DNA from: Halobacteriovorax sp. JY17
Lineage (GTDB): Bacteria; Bdellovibrionota; Bacteriovoracia; Bacteriovoracales; Bacteriovoracaceae
NCBI RefSeq assembly: GCF_002753895.1
Contig: NZ_NJER01000002.1
Coordinates: 248,001 to 312,000 of the forward strand
Direction of reading: 5' to 3'
DNA: 64,000 bases
The position numbers and the translations under genes were made by a program. The first letter of the stretch is position 1. The number at the start of each line of letters is the position of its first letter. The notes under the pieces were generated by a model. The model was not told the origin of the DNA. It saw only the letters and a list, made by a program, of their open reading frames with translations, and ran no database searches. Of this stretch, positions 1 to 8,586 are shown in pieces.

Positions 1-2
1 AT

Positions 3-1340
3 GGGGTATTTTTCTCTCTACTTGCCGTATCGGTTCAAATTTTCTTAGGAGCAGTTCTTAGACATAGTGGAGCGGGAAAAATTTGTGGAGCGGGAGAGTT
101 CTTTCTGCAATGTGTACATCATCAAAGTCATGAAATCCTTTACTGGTCTAGCATTCCTAAGGTTCAGCTGAATCTTGCTCATAAGTATTTTGCAATAGTA
201 TCTCTTGTGACTGTCGTTTGGAATTGCTCAAGAGTTTTCTTTTCAGGGCATAAGTGGGAAGGAGTTTCTAATAAATTTAAAAATTCTCTAAAAGCTCATT
301 CTGTTTTGATAACCACTGTTATTTTAATTCAAGCATTCTCAGGTTCACTTGTTGCTAAGTCTAGTGTGAGTGTTATCCCTACAACTGTACATTTAGCGAT
401 AGGGACATTACTTATTTGTCTCCTTTGGAATTTTAGAAATAAATTAAAGTACACGGAGCTAGAAGCCCTAGGTGAAAACCAGCATACTTTTGTTAGTGAT
501 GTTCTAGAGATTACAAAGCTTAGGCTTGGAACTTTAGTTGTTGTGACAATCGTTGTTGGAATATTTGCGGCACCCGGTGAGCTCAACTTCTTTAAGGCCA
601 TATTCTCGCTTATTTTGATGACGATGGTTGTCTGTGGGGCGACGACTTTAAATTGTTATATTGAAAGAGACGTCGATAAATTAATGGACCGTACAAAGAA
701 TAGAGCTCTTCCATCTGGAAGAATGAAGCCCTCGACTTCTCTAATTATTGGTTACGGAATGATTGTTATAGCTCTTCCTCTAATTGCAATTTTTGTTAAT
801 TGGCCAACAATGATTCTCTCATTGTTAGCAGCAGTTCTCTATTTATTTGCCTACACACCTATGAAGTTAAAGAGTGAATTGGCCCTCTTTGTTGGAGCGA
901 TACCAGGGGCAATTCCTCCTGTGATGGGTTGGACAACAGTGACCGGCAAAATTGATGCTATGGCAATTATACTTTTTTCAATTCTTTTTGTTTGGCAGAT
1001 CCCTCATTTTCTAGCTATCGCAATTTATTACTCTAAAGATTATGACGCGGGTCATATTAAAGTTTATCCAAATAAGACAGGTTTCGATAAATCTAAACGA
1101 GATATCTTTATTTATACTATTGTATTGGTACTAACTTCACTGACCCCTTATTTAATCGGCTATGCGAGCGTTGGCTACTTGAATACATCTCTTGTTTTAG
1201 GCGCATTATTTATAATTCTCTCTATTTTAGGATTTTTTAAAGACACGGAATTGAAGACTGATCGTTGGGCAAGGCAGTATTTTCTCGCCTCAATTATCTA
1301 TCTACCAATTCTTTTATCATCTTTGATTTTCTTTAGCTGA
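3..1340 (+). CDS. ctaB: Heme A synthase / protoheme IX farnesyltransferase fusion (CtaA-CtaB), 5' truncated by window edge
   Basis: The frame is open from the left edge, so this is the C-terminal part of a longer protein. The ATG at 207 lies inside it and is not the start. The first ~150 visible residues match the second half of CtaA (heme A synthase): an 'FLGAVLRHSGAG' loop with a following Cys pair and the 'LNLAHKYFAIV' helix with a heme-ligand-type His. The rest is a complete CtaB (heme O synthase), an integral membrane prenyltransferase that adds farnesyl to protoheme IX. It carries the DxxxD signature 'ERDVDKLMDRTKNRALPSG' and about eight hydrophobic segments. CtaB makes heme O and CtaA oxidises it to heme A for the oxidase encoded just downstream. 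Such fusions are known, for example in Thermus. The fusion is directly visible as one uninterrupted frame. Confidence 0.92.
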   Translation, partial: GVFFSLLAVSVQIFLGAVLRHSGAGKICGAGEFFLQCVHHQSHEILYWSSIPKVQLNLAHKYFAIVSLVTVVWNCSRVFFSGHKWEGVSNKFKNSLKAHSVLITTVILIQAFSGSLVAKSSVSVIPTTVHLAIGTLLICLLWNFRNKLKYTELEALGENQHTFVSDVLEITKLRLGTLVVVTIVVGIFAAPGELNFFKAIFSLILMTMVVCGATTLNCYIERDVDKLMDRTKNRALPSGRMKPSTSLIIGYGMIVIALPLIAIFVNWPTMILSLLAAVLYLFAYTPMKLKSELALFVGAIPGAIPPVMGWTTVTGKIDAMAIILFSILFVWQIPHFLAIAIYYSKDYDAGHIKVYPNKTGFDKSKRDIFIYTIVLVLTSLTPYLIGYASVGYLNTSLVLGALFIILSILGFFKDTELKTDRWARQYFLASIIYLPILLSSLIFFS

Positions 1341-1450
1341 AATCTATAGTAGAAGAATCTAGAATTATCATACTTTTATATATAGAATATAGTGACTTAG
1401 AACTCTAATTTACTAATTCTAACTTCATAGTTTATTGAAAGGTTTTATCT

Positions 1451-2245
1451 ATGACTGTTTTATCTGCTGCAGTTGCAAATACTGCAAAAACTTGGACTCT
1501 TTGGGAGAGAATGCAAACTCCTGAGGATATTTCTGTTAATGGCCATCTTATTGACTGGCTTTTTAACTTCACGACTTACCTGAATTTATTCTTTTTCATC
1601 CTAGTATGTGCAGGGATTTTTGGTTTTTCTTATCTGTATAGCGCTAAGAGAAACAAGAAGGCTTACTATACTTATGGAAATAAGAAAATTCACATCATCG
1701 TTTTAACGGTAATTGGTCTATCAGTATTCCTTGGTATTGATATGAACATTACAAGAATTTCGAATCAAGACTACGTTGAAGTATTCGCAAATTGGCCGAA
1801 AGAAGATGAGAAGCCACTTCGTATAGAAGTTATGGCGCAACAGTGGGCATGGCATTTTAGATATGCGGGTCGTGATGGTGTTTTTAATACTGAAGATGAC
1901 GTAGTTCAACTAAATGATCTTAGACTACCTGTTGGTAGAAAAGTTATTTTCCAAGTTGTTTCTAAAGACGTTATTCACTCTCTCTATTTTCCAAATACGA
2001 GAAGAAAAGTTGATGCAATTCCTGGTCGTATAACAAGACTTTGGTTTGAATTAACAAAAGATGGATACTACAACATTGCCTGTGCGGAAATGTGTGGAAC
2101 TTATCATTACAGAATGAAAGCTTACTTAACTTCATATACTCAAAATAACTTTGAAGAATGGATGAAGGAAGCAGAAGACAAAGCAATTGCCCAAAATGAT
2201 CGTGAAAATGCTGATCTATATTGGGGATGGCCTTGGACTTGGTAA
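1451..2245 (+). CDS. ctaC: Cytochrome c oxidase subunit II
   Basis: Subunit II takes electrons from cytochrome c through a binuclear CuA centre and passes them to subunit I. Two N-terminal membrane helices (about residues 37-66 and 82-100) precede a periplasmic cupredoxin domain. All CuA ligands are present: H176 in 'DVIHSLYF', then C211, E213, C215, H219 and M222 in 'CAEMCGTYHYRM'. The aromatic electron-entry segment 'QQWAWHFRY' lies at 130-138. Length (264 aa) is normal for a form without a fused cytochrome c domain; a separate diheme cytochrome is encoded downstream. An AAAGG ribosome site lies about 9 bases before the ATG. The 110-base gap from ctaB could hold a promoter, but none is convincing. 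Confidence 0.97.
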   Translation: MTVLSAAVANTAKTWTLWERMQTPEDISVNGHLIDWLFNFTTYLNLFFFILVCAGIFGFSYLYSAKRNKKAYYTYGNKKIHIIVLTVIGLSVFLGIDMNITRISNQDYVEVFANWPKEDEKPLRIEVMAQQWAWHFRYAGRDGVFNTEDDVVQLNDLRLPVGRKVIFQVVSKDVIHSLYFPNTRRKVDAIPGRITRLWFELTKDGYYNIACAEMCGTYHYRMKAYLTSYTQNNFEEWMKEAEDKAIAQNDRENADLYWGWPWTW

Positions 2246-2281
2246 AATTAAACGAATTAGTTATTAAGGAGATATAGAGCA

Positions 2282-4009
2282 ATGGCTTTTTACGAACAAC
2301 ATATCCATGATGCTCCAAAAACTTTCTTGTCGAAGTATATTTTTTCTTACGACCATAAAGTGATTGGAAAACAATTTCTTTGGTATGGAATCCTATTCCT
2401 AGGAATCGGGGGAATGATGGCCCTTATGATTCGTTGGACACTAGCGTTTCCTGGACAACCGTTCCCAGTAATTGGAAATTTCTTATTTCCTTCTACAGGT
2501 GGAGTTGTTCCTCCTGATACGTATGCGATGCTTTTTACTATGCACGGTACGATCATGATTTTCTACGCAATTACGCCGATCTTAATTGGAGCATTTGGTA
2601 ATTACCTTATACCTCTTATGATTGGGGCGAGAGATATGGCATTTCCTTTGTTGAACTTGCTCTCTTTTCACGTAGCAGTTCTCTCTGGCGTACTTTTACT
2701 TGCGGGGTTATTTACTCCTCTAGGTGCAGCCGCTGGGGGATGGACGTCATATCCAACCCTTTCAACATTAATTGGTTCTCCTGGGGTTGGACAAACTCTT
2801 TGGACTCTCGCGATTTTTGTTCTAGGGATTTCATCTACAATGGGTGCCATTAACTACATTACAACTATCATTACGCTTAGAGCTCCAGGTATGGGATATT
2901 TCGATATGCCACTATCTGTTTGGGGACTTGGACTGACTGCAATTTTAAATGCAATCTTTCTTCCTGTTCTAGGTGCAGGTTGTTTACTTCTAGTATTTGA
3001 TAGAGTTTTTGGAACTGCGTTCTTCCTTGCAGGGGCTGCGGCAACTTCAGGAACAGGGGACCCAATTTTATTCCAACACGTATTTTGGATCTTCGGTCAC
3101 CCGGAAGTTTATATCCTAATTCTTCCAGCGTGGGGAATTGTGTCTGACCTTCTATCATTTTTTGCTAGAAAGCCGGCGTTTGGAGCAAAAGCAACAGCAT
3201 TATCGATGACGACAATTACAATTCTTTCAACTGTAGTTTACGGTCACCATATGTACACAACTCAGATGTCTCCACTGTTAACTCAGTCGTTTATGACACT
3301 GACGATGACCATTTCAATTCCATCAGCAATCTTTTTTGCGAACTGGCTTGGAACAATTTGGAAAGGTTCGATCCGTTTCCATTCTCCGATGCTTTTCTCT
3401 CTAGGGGTTGTATTCGTATTTGGTCTTGGTGGTTTAACTGGTTTATACCTTGCAACAGTTACAACTGACCTTTACCTTCACGATACTTACTTCGTTGTTG
3501 GTCACTTTCATTACACAATGGCTGCTTCTGTTTTACTTGGTGGTTTTGCTGCTACTTATTTCTGGATGCCAAAAATGTTTGGAACGATGATGAACGAGTT
3601 TTGGGCAAAGGTTCATTTTTGGATCACAATGATTGGTCTTAACGGTATCTTCATGGGAATGATGGTTGTTGGTTATGCGGGAATGCATAGAAGACTATAC
3701 AATCCATTCGTCTATGAATTTATGGAAAGAATGATGCCAATTAATACTTTTATTACTTGGTCTGCAATCATTATGGGACTTTCACAGATTATTTTTGTGA
3801 TTAATTTTGTACATGCAGTATTTTTCAAGAAAGAAAAAGCTGGTGACAACCCATGGGAAGTTGGAACACTTGAATGGACTATTCCATCTCCATCTCCTCA
3901 CTATAACTTTAAGGAAATCCCTATTGTTAAGTGTGGACCACACGAGTTTGGAAATCCTAATTTAACTGGTGAAAGAGACTTTCAATACCAAACAGAAGAG
4001 CTTGCATAA
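2282..4009 (+). CDS. ctaD: Cytochrome c oxidase subunit I
   Basis: This is the catalytic subunit of an A-family heme-copper oxidase, reducing O2 to water while pumping protons. Visible ligands are the low-spin heme His (H88, 'FTMHGTIMIF'), the CuB His with the cross-linked Tyr ('FGHPEVYILILP', about 270-280), the CuB His pair ('YGHHMYT', about 322) and the 'VGHFHYTM' heme ligands (about 408). The Glu in GHPEV marks the A1 type. Length (575 aa) is typical, with 12 or more membrane helices. A strong Shine-Dalgarno (AAGGAGA) precedes the ATG. It lies 36 bases after ctaC and 4 bases before ctaE, clearly one operon. Confidence 0.98.
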   Translation: MAFYEQHIHDAPKTFLSKYIFSYDHKVIGKQFLWYGILFLGIGGMMALMIRWTLAFPGQPFPVIGNFLFPSTGGVVPPDTYAMLFTMHGTIMIFYAITPILIGAFGNYLIPLMIGARDMAFPLLNLLSFHVAVLSGVLLLAGLFTPLGAAAGGWTSYPTLSTLIGSPGVGQTLWTLAIFVLGISSTMGAINYITTIITLRAPGMGYFDMPLSVWGLGLTAILNAIFLPVLGAGCLLLVFDRVFGTAFFLAGAAATSGTGDPILFQHVFWIFGHPEVYILILPAWGIVSDLLSFFARKPAFGAKATALSMTTITILSTVVYGHHMYTTQMSPLLTQSFMTLTMTISIPSAIFFANWLGTIWKGSIRFHSPMLFSLGVVFVFGLGGLTGLYLATVTTDLYLHDTYFVVGHFHYTMAASVLLGGFAATYFWMPKMFGTMMNEFWAKVHFWITMIGLNGIFMGMMVVGYAGMHRRLYNPFVYEFMERMMPINTFITWSAIIMGLSQIIFVINFVHAVFFKKEKAGDNPWEVGTLEWTIPSPSPHYNFKEIPIVKCGPHEFGNPNLTGERDFQYQTEELA

Positions 4010-4013
4010 TTAA

Positions 4014-4607
4014 ATGAGTACAGTACTTAGTAGCTCCACATTGAATAAAGAAAGAGTTGGAAGACAAATTACGTCTTCCATCGCTATGACTGTTATCCTG
4101 GTCACTTTTTCGATGTTGTTTGCTTCATTACTTTTGGGGTTCACTGTCTTTAGAATAACTTCTGAAGTATGGCCACCAATGGGGTTTGAGAGAGTTGATC
4201 TCTTTCTCCCTACAATCAGTACGATTGTAATTGCACTAAGTAGTTTTACTTTTTGGAAATATGAAAGACTTTTTTTAATTGAGAATTCTGAAAAGAAGTT
4301 GTGGCTTGGTTTTACAACACTTTTAGGACTCTCATTTATGGTCACTCAAATGTTACTTTGGAGAGACCTGCACACAAAAGGAATTTATGTTCAAGATGGG
4401 ATTTTTCCATCGATCATTTTTTCTTTTACATGGACTCATGCCGCACACGTTGTAGTTGCATGGCTTCTACTATTTTATTTGGTACCGACGCTTAAAGAAG
4501 ATGTCAGTGTTGAAAGTCTTGAGAATAGAGTTTTTAACATTGGAAAATTTTGGCACTTCTTAGGTGTTGTTTGGTTAATTATGTATATAACGATTTTTTT
4601 ATTTTAG
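4014..4607 (+). CDS. ctaE: Cytochrome c oxidase subunit III
   Basis: Subunit III of the aa3-type oxidase (197 aa), an integral membrane protein with five hydrophobic helices, the short form usual in bacteria. Family residues are visible around 'FTWTHAAHVVVAWLL' and the C-terminal helix 'FWHFLGVVWLIMYITIFLF'. It stabilises subunit I and lies near the proton entry path. The ATG follows the ctaD stop by four bases, so translation is probably coupled; the start is fixed by this spacing. Confidence 0.95.
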   Translation: MSTVLSSSTLNKERVGRQITSSIAMTVILVTFSMLFASLLLGFTVFRITSEVWPPMGFERVDLFLPTISTIVIALSSFTFWKYERLFLIENSEKKLWLGFTTLLGLSFMVTQMLLWRDLHTKGIYVQDGIFPSIIFSFTWTHAAHVVVAWLLLFYLVPTLKEDVSVESLENRVFNIGKFWHFLGVVWLIMYITIFLF

Positions 4608-4616
4608 AGGAATGAC

Positions 4617-5513
4617 ATGAAGAATATGGCTAAGCTAATTTCAACTCTTCTTATCCTTGGTGCTTTTACTTCTTGTAGTGAGAGTCACTTTCGCGAAGAT
4701 AAAATCTTTGCTGGTGGTAAGTATGTAACTGCTAAGACTTTGAACAAAGGAAAACAAACTTATACTGAGTATTGTATGCCTTGTCATGGTGTGAACGGAG
4801 ATGGGAAAGGTGTGGCATCCAAAGGGATGAAAGTACCTCCGAGAGACTTTACTAAAGGTATATTTAAATTTGGTCATGTGCTTTCCGGAGAGTTGCCACA
4901 TGATGAGGATCTATTTGAACTTTTAAAGAAAGGTTTAGATGGTACAGCGATGCTTCCGTGGGATTTAAAGCCAGATCAAGCAAATGCAGTTGTCCAATAC
5001 ATTAAAACTTTTGCACCTAAGGTTTGGGAAGGTAAGGATAAAGAGCTTGGAAAGCATGTTGAGTTAATAAGTGATCCATATGGACTTGCGCACCAGTCTG
5101 CGGCCATAGCAAAAGGTAAGGCTATTTATCACGGTGAAGCTAATTGCCAGTCTTGTCACAGAGCTTATATTGGAGTTGAGGCCCTAGGTAAAATTACAGA
5201 AGAAAACCCAAGAGAAGTTGATATGACGGTTTTTCAACAAAAGCCACAAGAGACAGAATGGGGATTTCAAAATATTCCACCAGACTTTACTTGGGATACT
5301 GTTAGAAGTGCAAGAACTGTTGACGACCTTGCTCACAGAATTGCCGCAGGAATTGGCGGAACATCGATGCCAGCATGGAAAGATACAATTACTGATGATC
5401 AAATTTGGGCTGTTTCATATTATGTAAAAAGCTTGATGGATATGAAAGATACTCAACTTAGAAAAGACTTAATGAACGCCATTAAAGCTGAAAACCAAAA
5501 ATTTGGAAAATAG
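4617..5513 (+). CDS. Diheme cytochrome c, lipoprotein-type
   Basis: This 298-residue exported protein has two cytochrome c domains, each with a CxxCH heme-attachment site: C53-C56-H57 ('CMPCH') and C177-C180-H181 ('CQSCH'). Later Met residues ('TAMLPW', 'GTSMPAW') are probable axial ligands. The N terminus is hydrophobic and ends 'LGAFTSC' at C20, a plausible though imperfect lipobox, so the protein is likely anchored in the periplasm. Inside the oxidase operon it is most likely the electron donor to subunit II, replacing the cytochrome domain that CtaC lacks. It starts 9 bases after ctaE. Confidence 0.9.
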   Translation: MKNMAKLISTLLILGAFTSCSESHFREDKIFAGGKYVTAKTLNKGKQTYTEYCMPCHGVNGDGKGVASKGMKVPPRDFTKGIFKFGHVLSGELPHDEDLFELLKKGLDGTAMLPWDLKPDQANAVVQYIKTFAPKVWEGKDKELGKHVELISDPYGLAHQSAAIAKGKAIYHGEANCQSCHRAYIGVEALGKITEENPREVDMTVFQQKPQETEWGFQNIPPDFTWDTVRSARTVDDLAHRIAAGIGGTSMPAWKDTITDDQIWAVSYYVKSLMDMKDTQLRKDLMNAIKAENQKFGK

Positions 5514-5519
5514 GTAAGA

Positions 5520-6203
5520 ATGTCTACTGTTATTGGTTACGTTAGAAAAAATACATTCTTCGAAAAGCTTGTTGCTAGCAAGCTTTTTTGGTTTCTATTT
5601 ATTGCTTTTACTTTTTCGTATCCAATTTATAAGTCAGTAGTTAGAGAACTACCTCCACCGCTTCCAAAACTGTATAAAGTTCCAGAGTACACTCTTATAA
5701 ATAGCTTCAATAAGCCATTTGGAAGTAAAGACTTAGAAGGTAAGCTTTATATTGCTGGATTCGCTTTTACTAGTTGCCCAACAACTTGCCCGGCCCTCAT
5801 GGAAAAAATGGATAAAATTCAAAAAAGAGTGAGAGGCCTTGGAACAAATATTGCTCTTGTTACTTATACTGTAGATCCAGAGTACGACACACCAGACGTT
5901 CTTTTTAAATTTGCAAGAAAGAGGCATGCTAATCCATACGTGTGGACGTTTCTAACTGGAAGTGAAGCAGATCTTAAGAAAACGATTATAGATGGTTTTA
6001 AAGTCCCGATGGGAAAGCGTGAGCCAATATCTGGAAATGTAGACGGCGAGGAAGTATCTTTGATAGATATCGCTCATAGTGAGAAATTTGTGCTTGTAGA
6101 TTGGAACGGTTATGTTCGAAAATATTACGAGACAGATAAACATAGCATTAATCAGATGATGATTGATGTTGGTTTGCTCGCCAATAGTAATGAAAAAAAA
6201 TAA
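5520..6203 (+). CDS. SCO1/SenC-family copper chaperone
   Basis: Membrane-anchored thioredoxin-fold protein that delivers copper to, or reduces the cysteines of, the CuA site of subunit II. An uncleaved N-terminal helix lies at about residues 21-40. The copper-binding CxxxC is C86/C90 ('TSCPTTCPAL') and the third ligand His is near residue 185 ('DIAHSEKFVLVD'). Length (227 aa) is usual. It follows the diheme cytochrome gene by six bases in the oxidase operon, which supports the assignment. No CtaG-type CuB chaperone is seen in the window. Confidence 0.93.
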   Translation: MSTVIGYVRKNTFFEKLVASKLFWFLFIAFTFSYPIYKSVVRELPPPLPKLYKVPEYTLINSFNKPFGSKDLEGKLYIAGFAFTSCPTTCPALMEKMDKIQKRVRGLGTNIALVTYTVDPEYDTPDVLFKFARKRHANPYVWTFLTGSEADLKKTIIDGFKVPMGKREPISGNVDGEEVSLIDIAHSEKFVLVDWNGYVRKYYETDKHSINQMMIDVGLLANSNEKK

Positions 6204-6214
6204 GGAGAAATATC

Positions 6215-6496
6215 ATGTCTGAAGTACGCCACCATAGCCATAAGAAATTATACTTAATCATATTCTTTGCTCTTGCTGTATTAACAGCTGTTGAGATCTT
6301 AGTTGCGGAATCGGCACTTGCTTATCACTTAATCGCAACTTCTGTTATTTCTCTTGCACTAGGAAAGGCATTTCTAGTCGCTTACTTTTTCATGCATTTA
6401 AATGAAGAGACAAAGTGGCTTAAGTGGATTGCTGCAGTTCCTTGTTCTGCATTTATCTATGCGGCAGCTTTAATTGTAGAGTCAATGTACAGATAA
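6215..6496 (+). CDS. Cytochrome c oxidase subunit IV (prokaryotic COX4-type)
   Basis: Small membrane protein (93 aa) with three hydrophobic helices and the family feature 'GKAFLVAYFFMHL' in the middle helix. It is an accessory subunit of the oxidase and the last gene of the operon. A good AAGGAGA ribosome site lies 6 bases upstream, and a bidirectional terminator follows its stop. Confidence 0.9.
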   Translation: MSEVRHHSHKKLYLIIFFALAVLTAVEILVAESALAYHLIATSVISLALGKAFLVAYFFMHLNEETKWLKWIAAVPCSAFIYAAALIVESMYR

Positions 6497-6522
6497 GAAT
6501 TAGAAGAAAAATTATAGAAAAC

Positions 6523-6551
6523 AAAAGAGCTCCCCTTGAGGAGCTTTTTTG
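6523..6551. terminator. Bidirectional intrinsic terminator
   Basis: The stem AGCTCC (6528-6533) / GGAGCT (6540-6545) has a 6-base loop and is extended by an A tract on the left and a T tract on the right. It can therefore stop transcription of the oxidase operon (+) and of the convergent binding-protein gene (-). Confidence 0.9.
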
Positions 6552-6568
6552 TTTTTAGGATGCAATAA

Positions 6569-7567
6569 TTATTTGTATTCTGCTTTAGACATTACTTCTT
6601 TTGCAACTTCAACAAAGTTCCCAATAGTTCCAACATTAATTCTATCAACATTGAATGTTCCAAAACCTTCAAGAGTAGGGCTAATTGAAGCATTGCTATT
6701 GACTGGGTATTGGTCGAATGCTTTTGCTACAGGAGCTTGAACTTCTTTTGAACTTAGGTATTCTAAAAGCATTGTAGCTTCTTTTGTGTTCTTAGAATAT
6801 TTAACGATTCCAATTCCAACACCATTTACATGAGCATTTGAAAAACCTTGATTCGCAAAAAATGGTTTTACTGGATAGTCGGCATCAGCTTCAATAAATG
6901 GAGCTAGGTAGTAAGAGTTCACAACTCCAACATGACAATCTCCAGCGGCGATTGCACGAATAACATCACGATCGCTTGTCGTCGGCTCTTTCGCAAAGTT
7001 AGTAACCCAAGATTTTAAAATATTAACAACTCTATCTGCTCCAAGGTGAGCAACCATAGAGGCTACAAGAGCTTGGTTATAAGAACTTCCAGAAGTTCTC
7101 ACACATAACTTATTTTCCCATTTCTTATTTCCAAGATCTGCATAAGTAGATAACTCATTTGGAGAAACAAGATTCTTGTTATACATAATGACTCTAGATC
7201 GGTAGAAAATTGTAAACCAATTCTTATTCGTTTCAATAAAGTTCGCTGGAACATTTGCTTCAACTACTTTTGAATTAAAGGCCTTGTAGATTCCAGATTG
7301 AGTTGCAAGAGAATGATAAACGAGGTCTTTATCTAGGTGTAAATCAGCAAGCGTATTTTCACCTTCATTTTTTATTTTATTAATAAGGTCTTTGCTTTTA
7401 CCTTCAACAAACTTAACTTCAATTCCAGTTCTCTCTGTAAAAGGTTTAAAGACAGCCTCAAGTTGTTCACCTGGGTAAACAGAGTAAATAGTTAATGATT
7501 TAGCTGCTGCATTCGTAGTGCTTATCAAAAGAAGTGATAAGAGTAATAGCTTAAAAATTTGATTCAT
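6569..7567 (-). CDS. Periplasmic iron(III)-type ABC transporter substrate-binding protein (FutA/FbpA-like)
   Basis: Exported solute-binding protein (332 aa) with a cleavable signal peptide ending near 'TTNAAAKS'. It has the bacterial extracellular solute-binding fold and begins 'SLTIYSVYPGEQLEAVFKPF'. The paired tyrosines in 'NSYYLAP' (about residues 218-219) match the iron-coordinating tyrosines of the FutA/FbpA/IdiA group. No permease or ATPase gene is adjacent, so it either works with subunits encoded elsewhere or is a stand-alone binder. The ribosome site is TGGAG before the ATG. Specificity for Fe3+ is inferred from the motif only. Confidence 0.85.
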   Translation of the reverse strand: MNQIFKLLLLSLLLISTTNAAAKSLTIYSVYPGEQLEAVFKPFTERTGIEVKFVEGKSKDLINKIKNEGENTLADLHLDKDLVYHSLATQSGIYKAFNSKVVEANVPANFIETNKNWFTIFYRSRVIMYNKNLVSPNELSTYADLGNKKWENKLCVRTSGSSYNQALVASMVAHLGADRVVNILKSWVTNFAKEPTTSDRDVIRAIAAGDCHVGVVNSYYLAPFIEADADYPVKPFFANQGFSNAHVNGVGIGIVKYSKNTKEATMLLEYLSSKEVQAPVAKAFDQYPVNSNASISPTLEGFGTFNVDRINVGTIGNFVEVAKEVMSKAEYK

Positions 7568-7597
7568 AATAACTCCATATTGTTAGTGTGGAGTGGT

Positions 7598-7624
7598 TGT
7601 ATAAGGTGTGGTTTGAGTTGTCAA
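7598..7624 (-). promoter_or_regulatory. Candidate promoter of the FutA-like gene
   Basis: On the minus strand, a perfect -35 TTGACA (7619-7624) is followed after 15 bases by TATACA (7598-7603). The spacer is shorter than the usual 16-18, so strength is uncertain. No clear Fur box is seen nearby. Confidence 0.45.
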
Positions 7625-7650
7625 ACAAAAGTGGCGGCAGTTAAACGAAT

Positions 7651-7690
7651 ACTCATTCTCTATGCATTTAAGTCGTTATAAAGAATGAGT
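7651..7690 (-). terminator. Inverted repeat downstream of the cyclophilin gene, possible terminator
   Basis: Nine-base perfect arms ACTCATTCT (7651-7659) and AGAATGAGT (7682-7690) enclose a 22-base loop between the cyclophilin stop and the FutA-like promoter. There is no good T tract on the minus strand, so it could equally be an operator. Confidence 0.35.
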
Positions 7691-7707
7691 TTATAAGAGA
7701 TTAGCTT

Positions 7708-8283
7708 TTATAACTGAATTGAAATTGTAATAATCTTATCGTTTAAGTTGATTCGATCTAAAGTTTCAAGCCCATCAACAACTTGTCCAAAGACAGTGTA
7801 ATTAGAGTCCAGATGATTCAGTGTTGTTAAAGAGATATAGAATTGTGAATCTGCACTATCAATATCCTCCGGCTTTCTTGCCATTGCGACAGTTCCTTTA
7901 ATGTGTTGAAGTTTATTAAATTCAGCCTTAAGTTTTTCACCGCTTCCACCGTTACCTGTTCCTGTAGGATCTCCAGTTTGTATAAGAAATTTTGGATGCA
8001 CTCTATGAAACTTTAAACCATCATAAAAACCTTCCTGAACCAGCTGTAGAAAGCGAGTTACAGTGTTTGGAGCTTCATGTGGATAGAGTTTAATAACTAT
8101 ATTTCCCTTTGCTGTTTTTAATATGACAGACTCTTGGGAAAGCCCATTATCATTGACCTTTAGGTCCTTTGAAGTAATGTTTTTTGATACATTTATTTCA
8201 TTAGGGATAATGTTTTTTTCTTTTTCACTACAACTAGTAAAAAGAAGACTGAGGAGAACTGGAAAAAGAAGACGAAATTTCAT
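7708..8283 (-). CDS. Peptidyl-prolyl cis-trans isomerase, cyclophilin type, lipoprotein
   Basis: Cyclophilin-fold proline isomerase (191 aa) acting on exported proteins. The N terminus is a lipoprotein signal with lipobox 'LLFTSC' and a charged linker before the domain. Core motifs are visible: 'GNIVIKLYPHEAPNTVTRF', 'FYDGLKFHRVHPKFLIQTGD' with the catalytic Arg, and 'VAMARKPEDIDSADSQFYI', close to the bacterial PpiA/PpiB consensus. It is a single gene transcribed away from the rRNA operon. The ribosome site is AGCAGG. Assignment to the isomerase family is firm; its clients are unknown. Confidence 0.92.
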   Translation of the reverse strand: MKFRLLFPVLLSLLFTSCSEKEKNIIPNEINVSKNITSKDLKVNDNGLSQESVILKTAKGNIVIKLYPHEAPNTVTRFLQLVQEGFYDGLKFHRVHPKFLIQTGDPTGTGNGGSGEKLKAEFNKLQHIKGTVAMARKPEDIDSADSQFYISLTTLNHLDSNYTVFGQVVDGLETLDRINLNDKIITISIQL

Positions 8284-8379
8284 AAAACCTGCTATTTTTA
8301 AATGTTTTTTATAGTGATTAGTAGTGTCGACTAATGGCCTTTATTAATACAGACTTAAGTCAACAAAATCACCTAGTAG

Positions 8380-8456
8380 AATTATGGAAAAAAAATCAAA
8401 AAAACACAAATTAATTTAAATTCTTTGTTGACAGGTGAACAGGAAACTCATAAATT
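8380..8456 (+). promoter_or_regulatory. rRNA operon promoter with AT-rich UP-like element
   Basis: A perfect -35 TTGACA (8428-8433), an exact 17-base spacer and -10 TAAATT (8451-8456). The 45 bases upstream are A/T runs, as in UP elements. The predicted start is about 30 bases before tRNA-Ala. Confidence 0.88.
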
Positions 8457-8492
8457 ACGTCTCACATCGAAACAACAAGTTTTGGAAAGCAC

Positions 8493-8568
8493 GGGGGTGT
8501 AGCTCAGTTGGGAGAGCACTTGCTTTGCACGCAAGGGGTCGCAGGTTCAACTCCTGTCATCTCCACCA
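8493..8568 (+). tRNA. tRNA-Ala (anticodon TGC)
   Basis: A complete 76-base cloverleaf. The acceptor GGGGGTG pairs with CATCTCC (two G-U pairs). The anticodon stem CTTGC/GCAAG encloses TTTGCAC, giving anticodon TGC. The T arm is GCAGG-TTCAACT-CCTGT. CCA is genomically encoded at 8566-8568. It lies between the rrn promoter and 16S, so it is co-transcribed with the rRNA genes but outside the 16S processing stem. Confidence 0.97.
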
Positions 8569-8586
8569 TTTCTTGATTTAGTTTCG

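Noticed and set aside
6549-6740. 63-codon + strand frame opposite the FutA-like gene
   Set aside because: It is antisense to a clear coding region with no ribosome site of its own.
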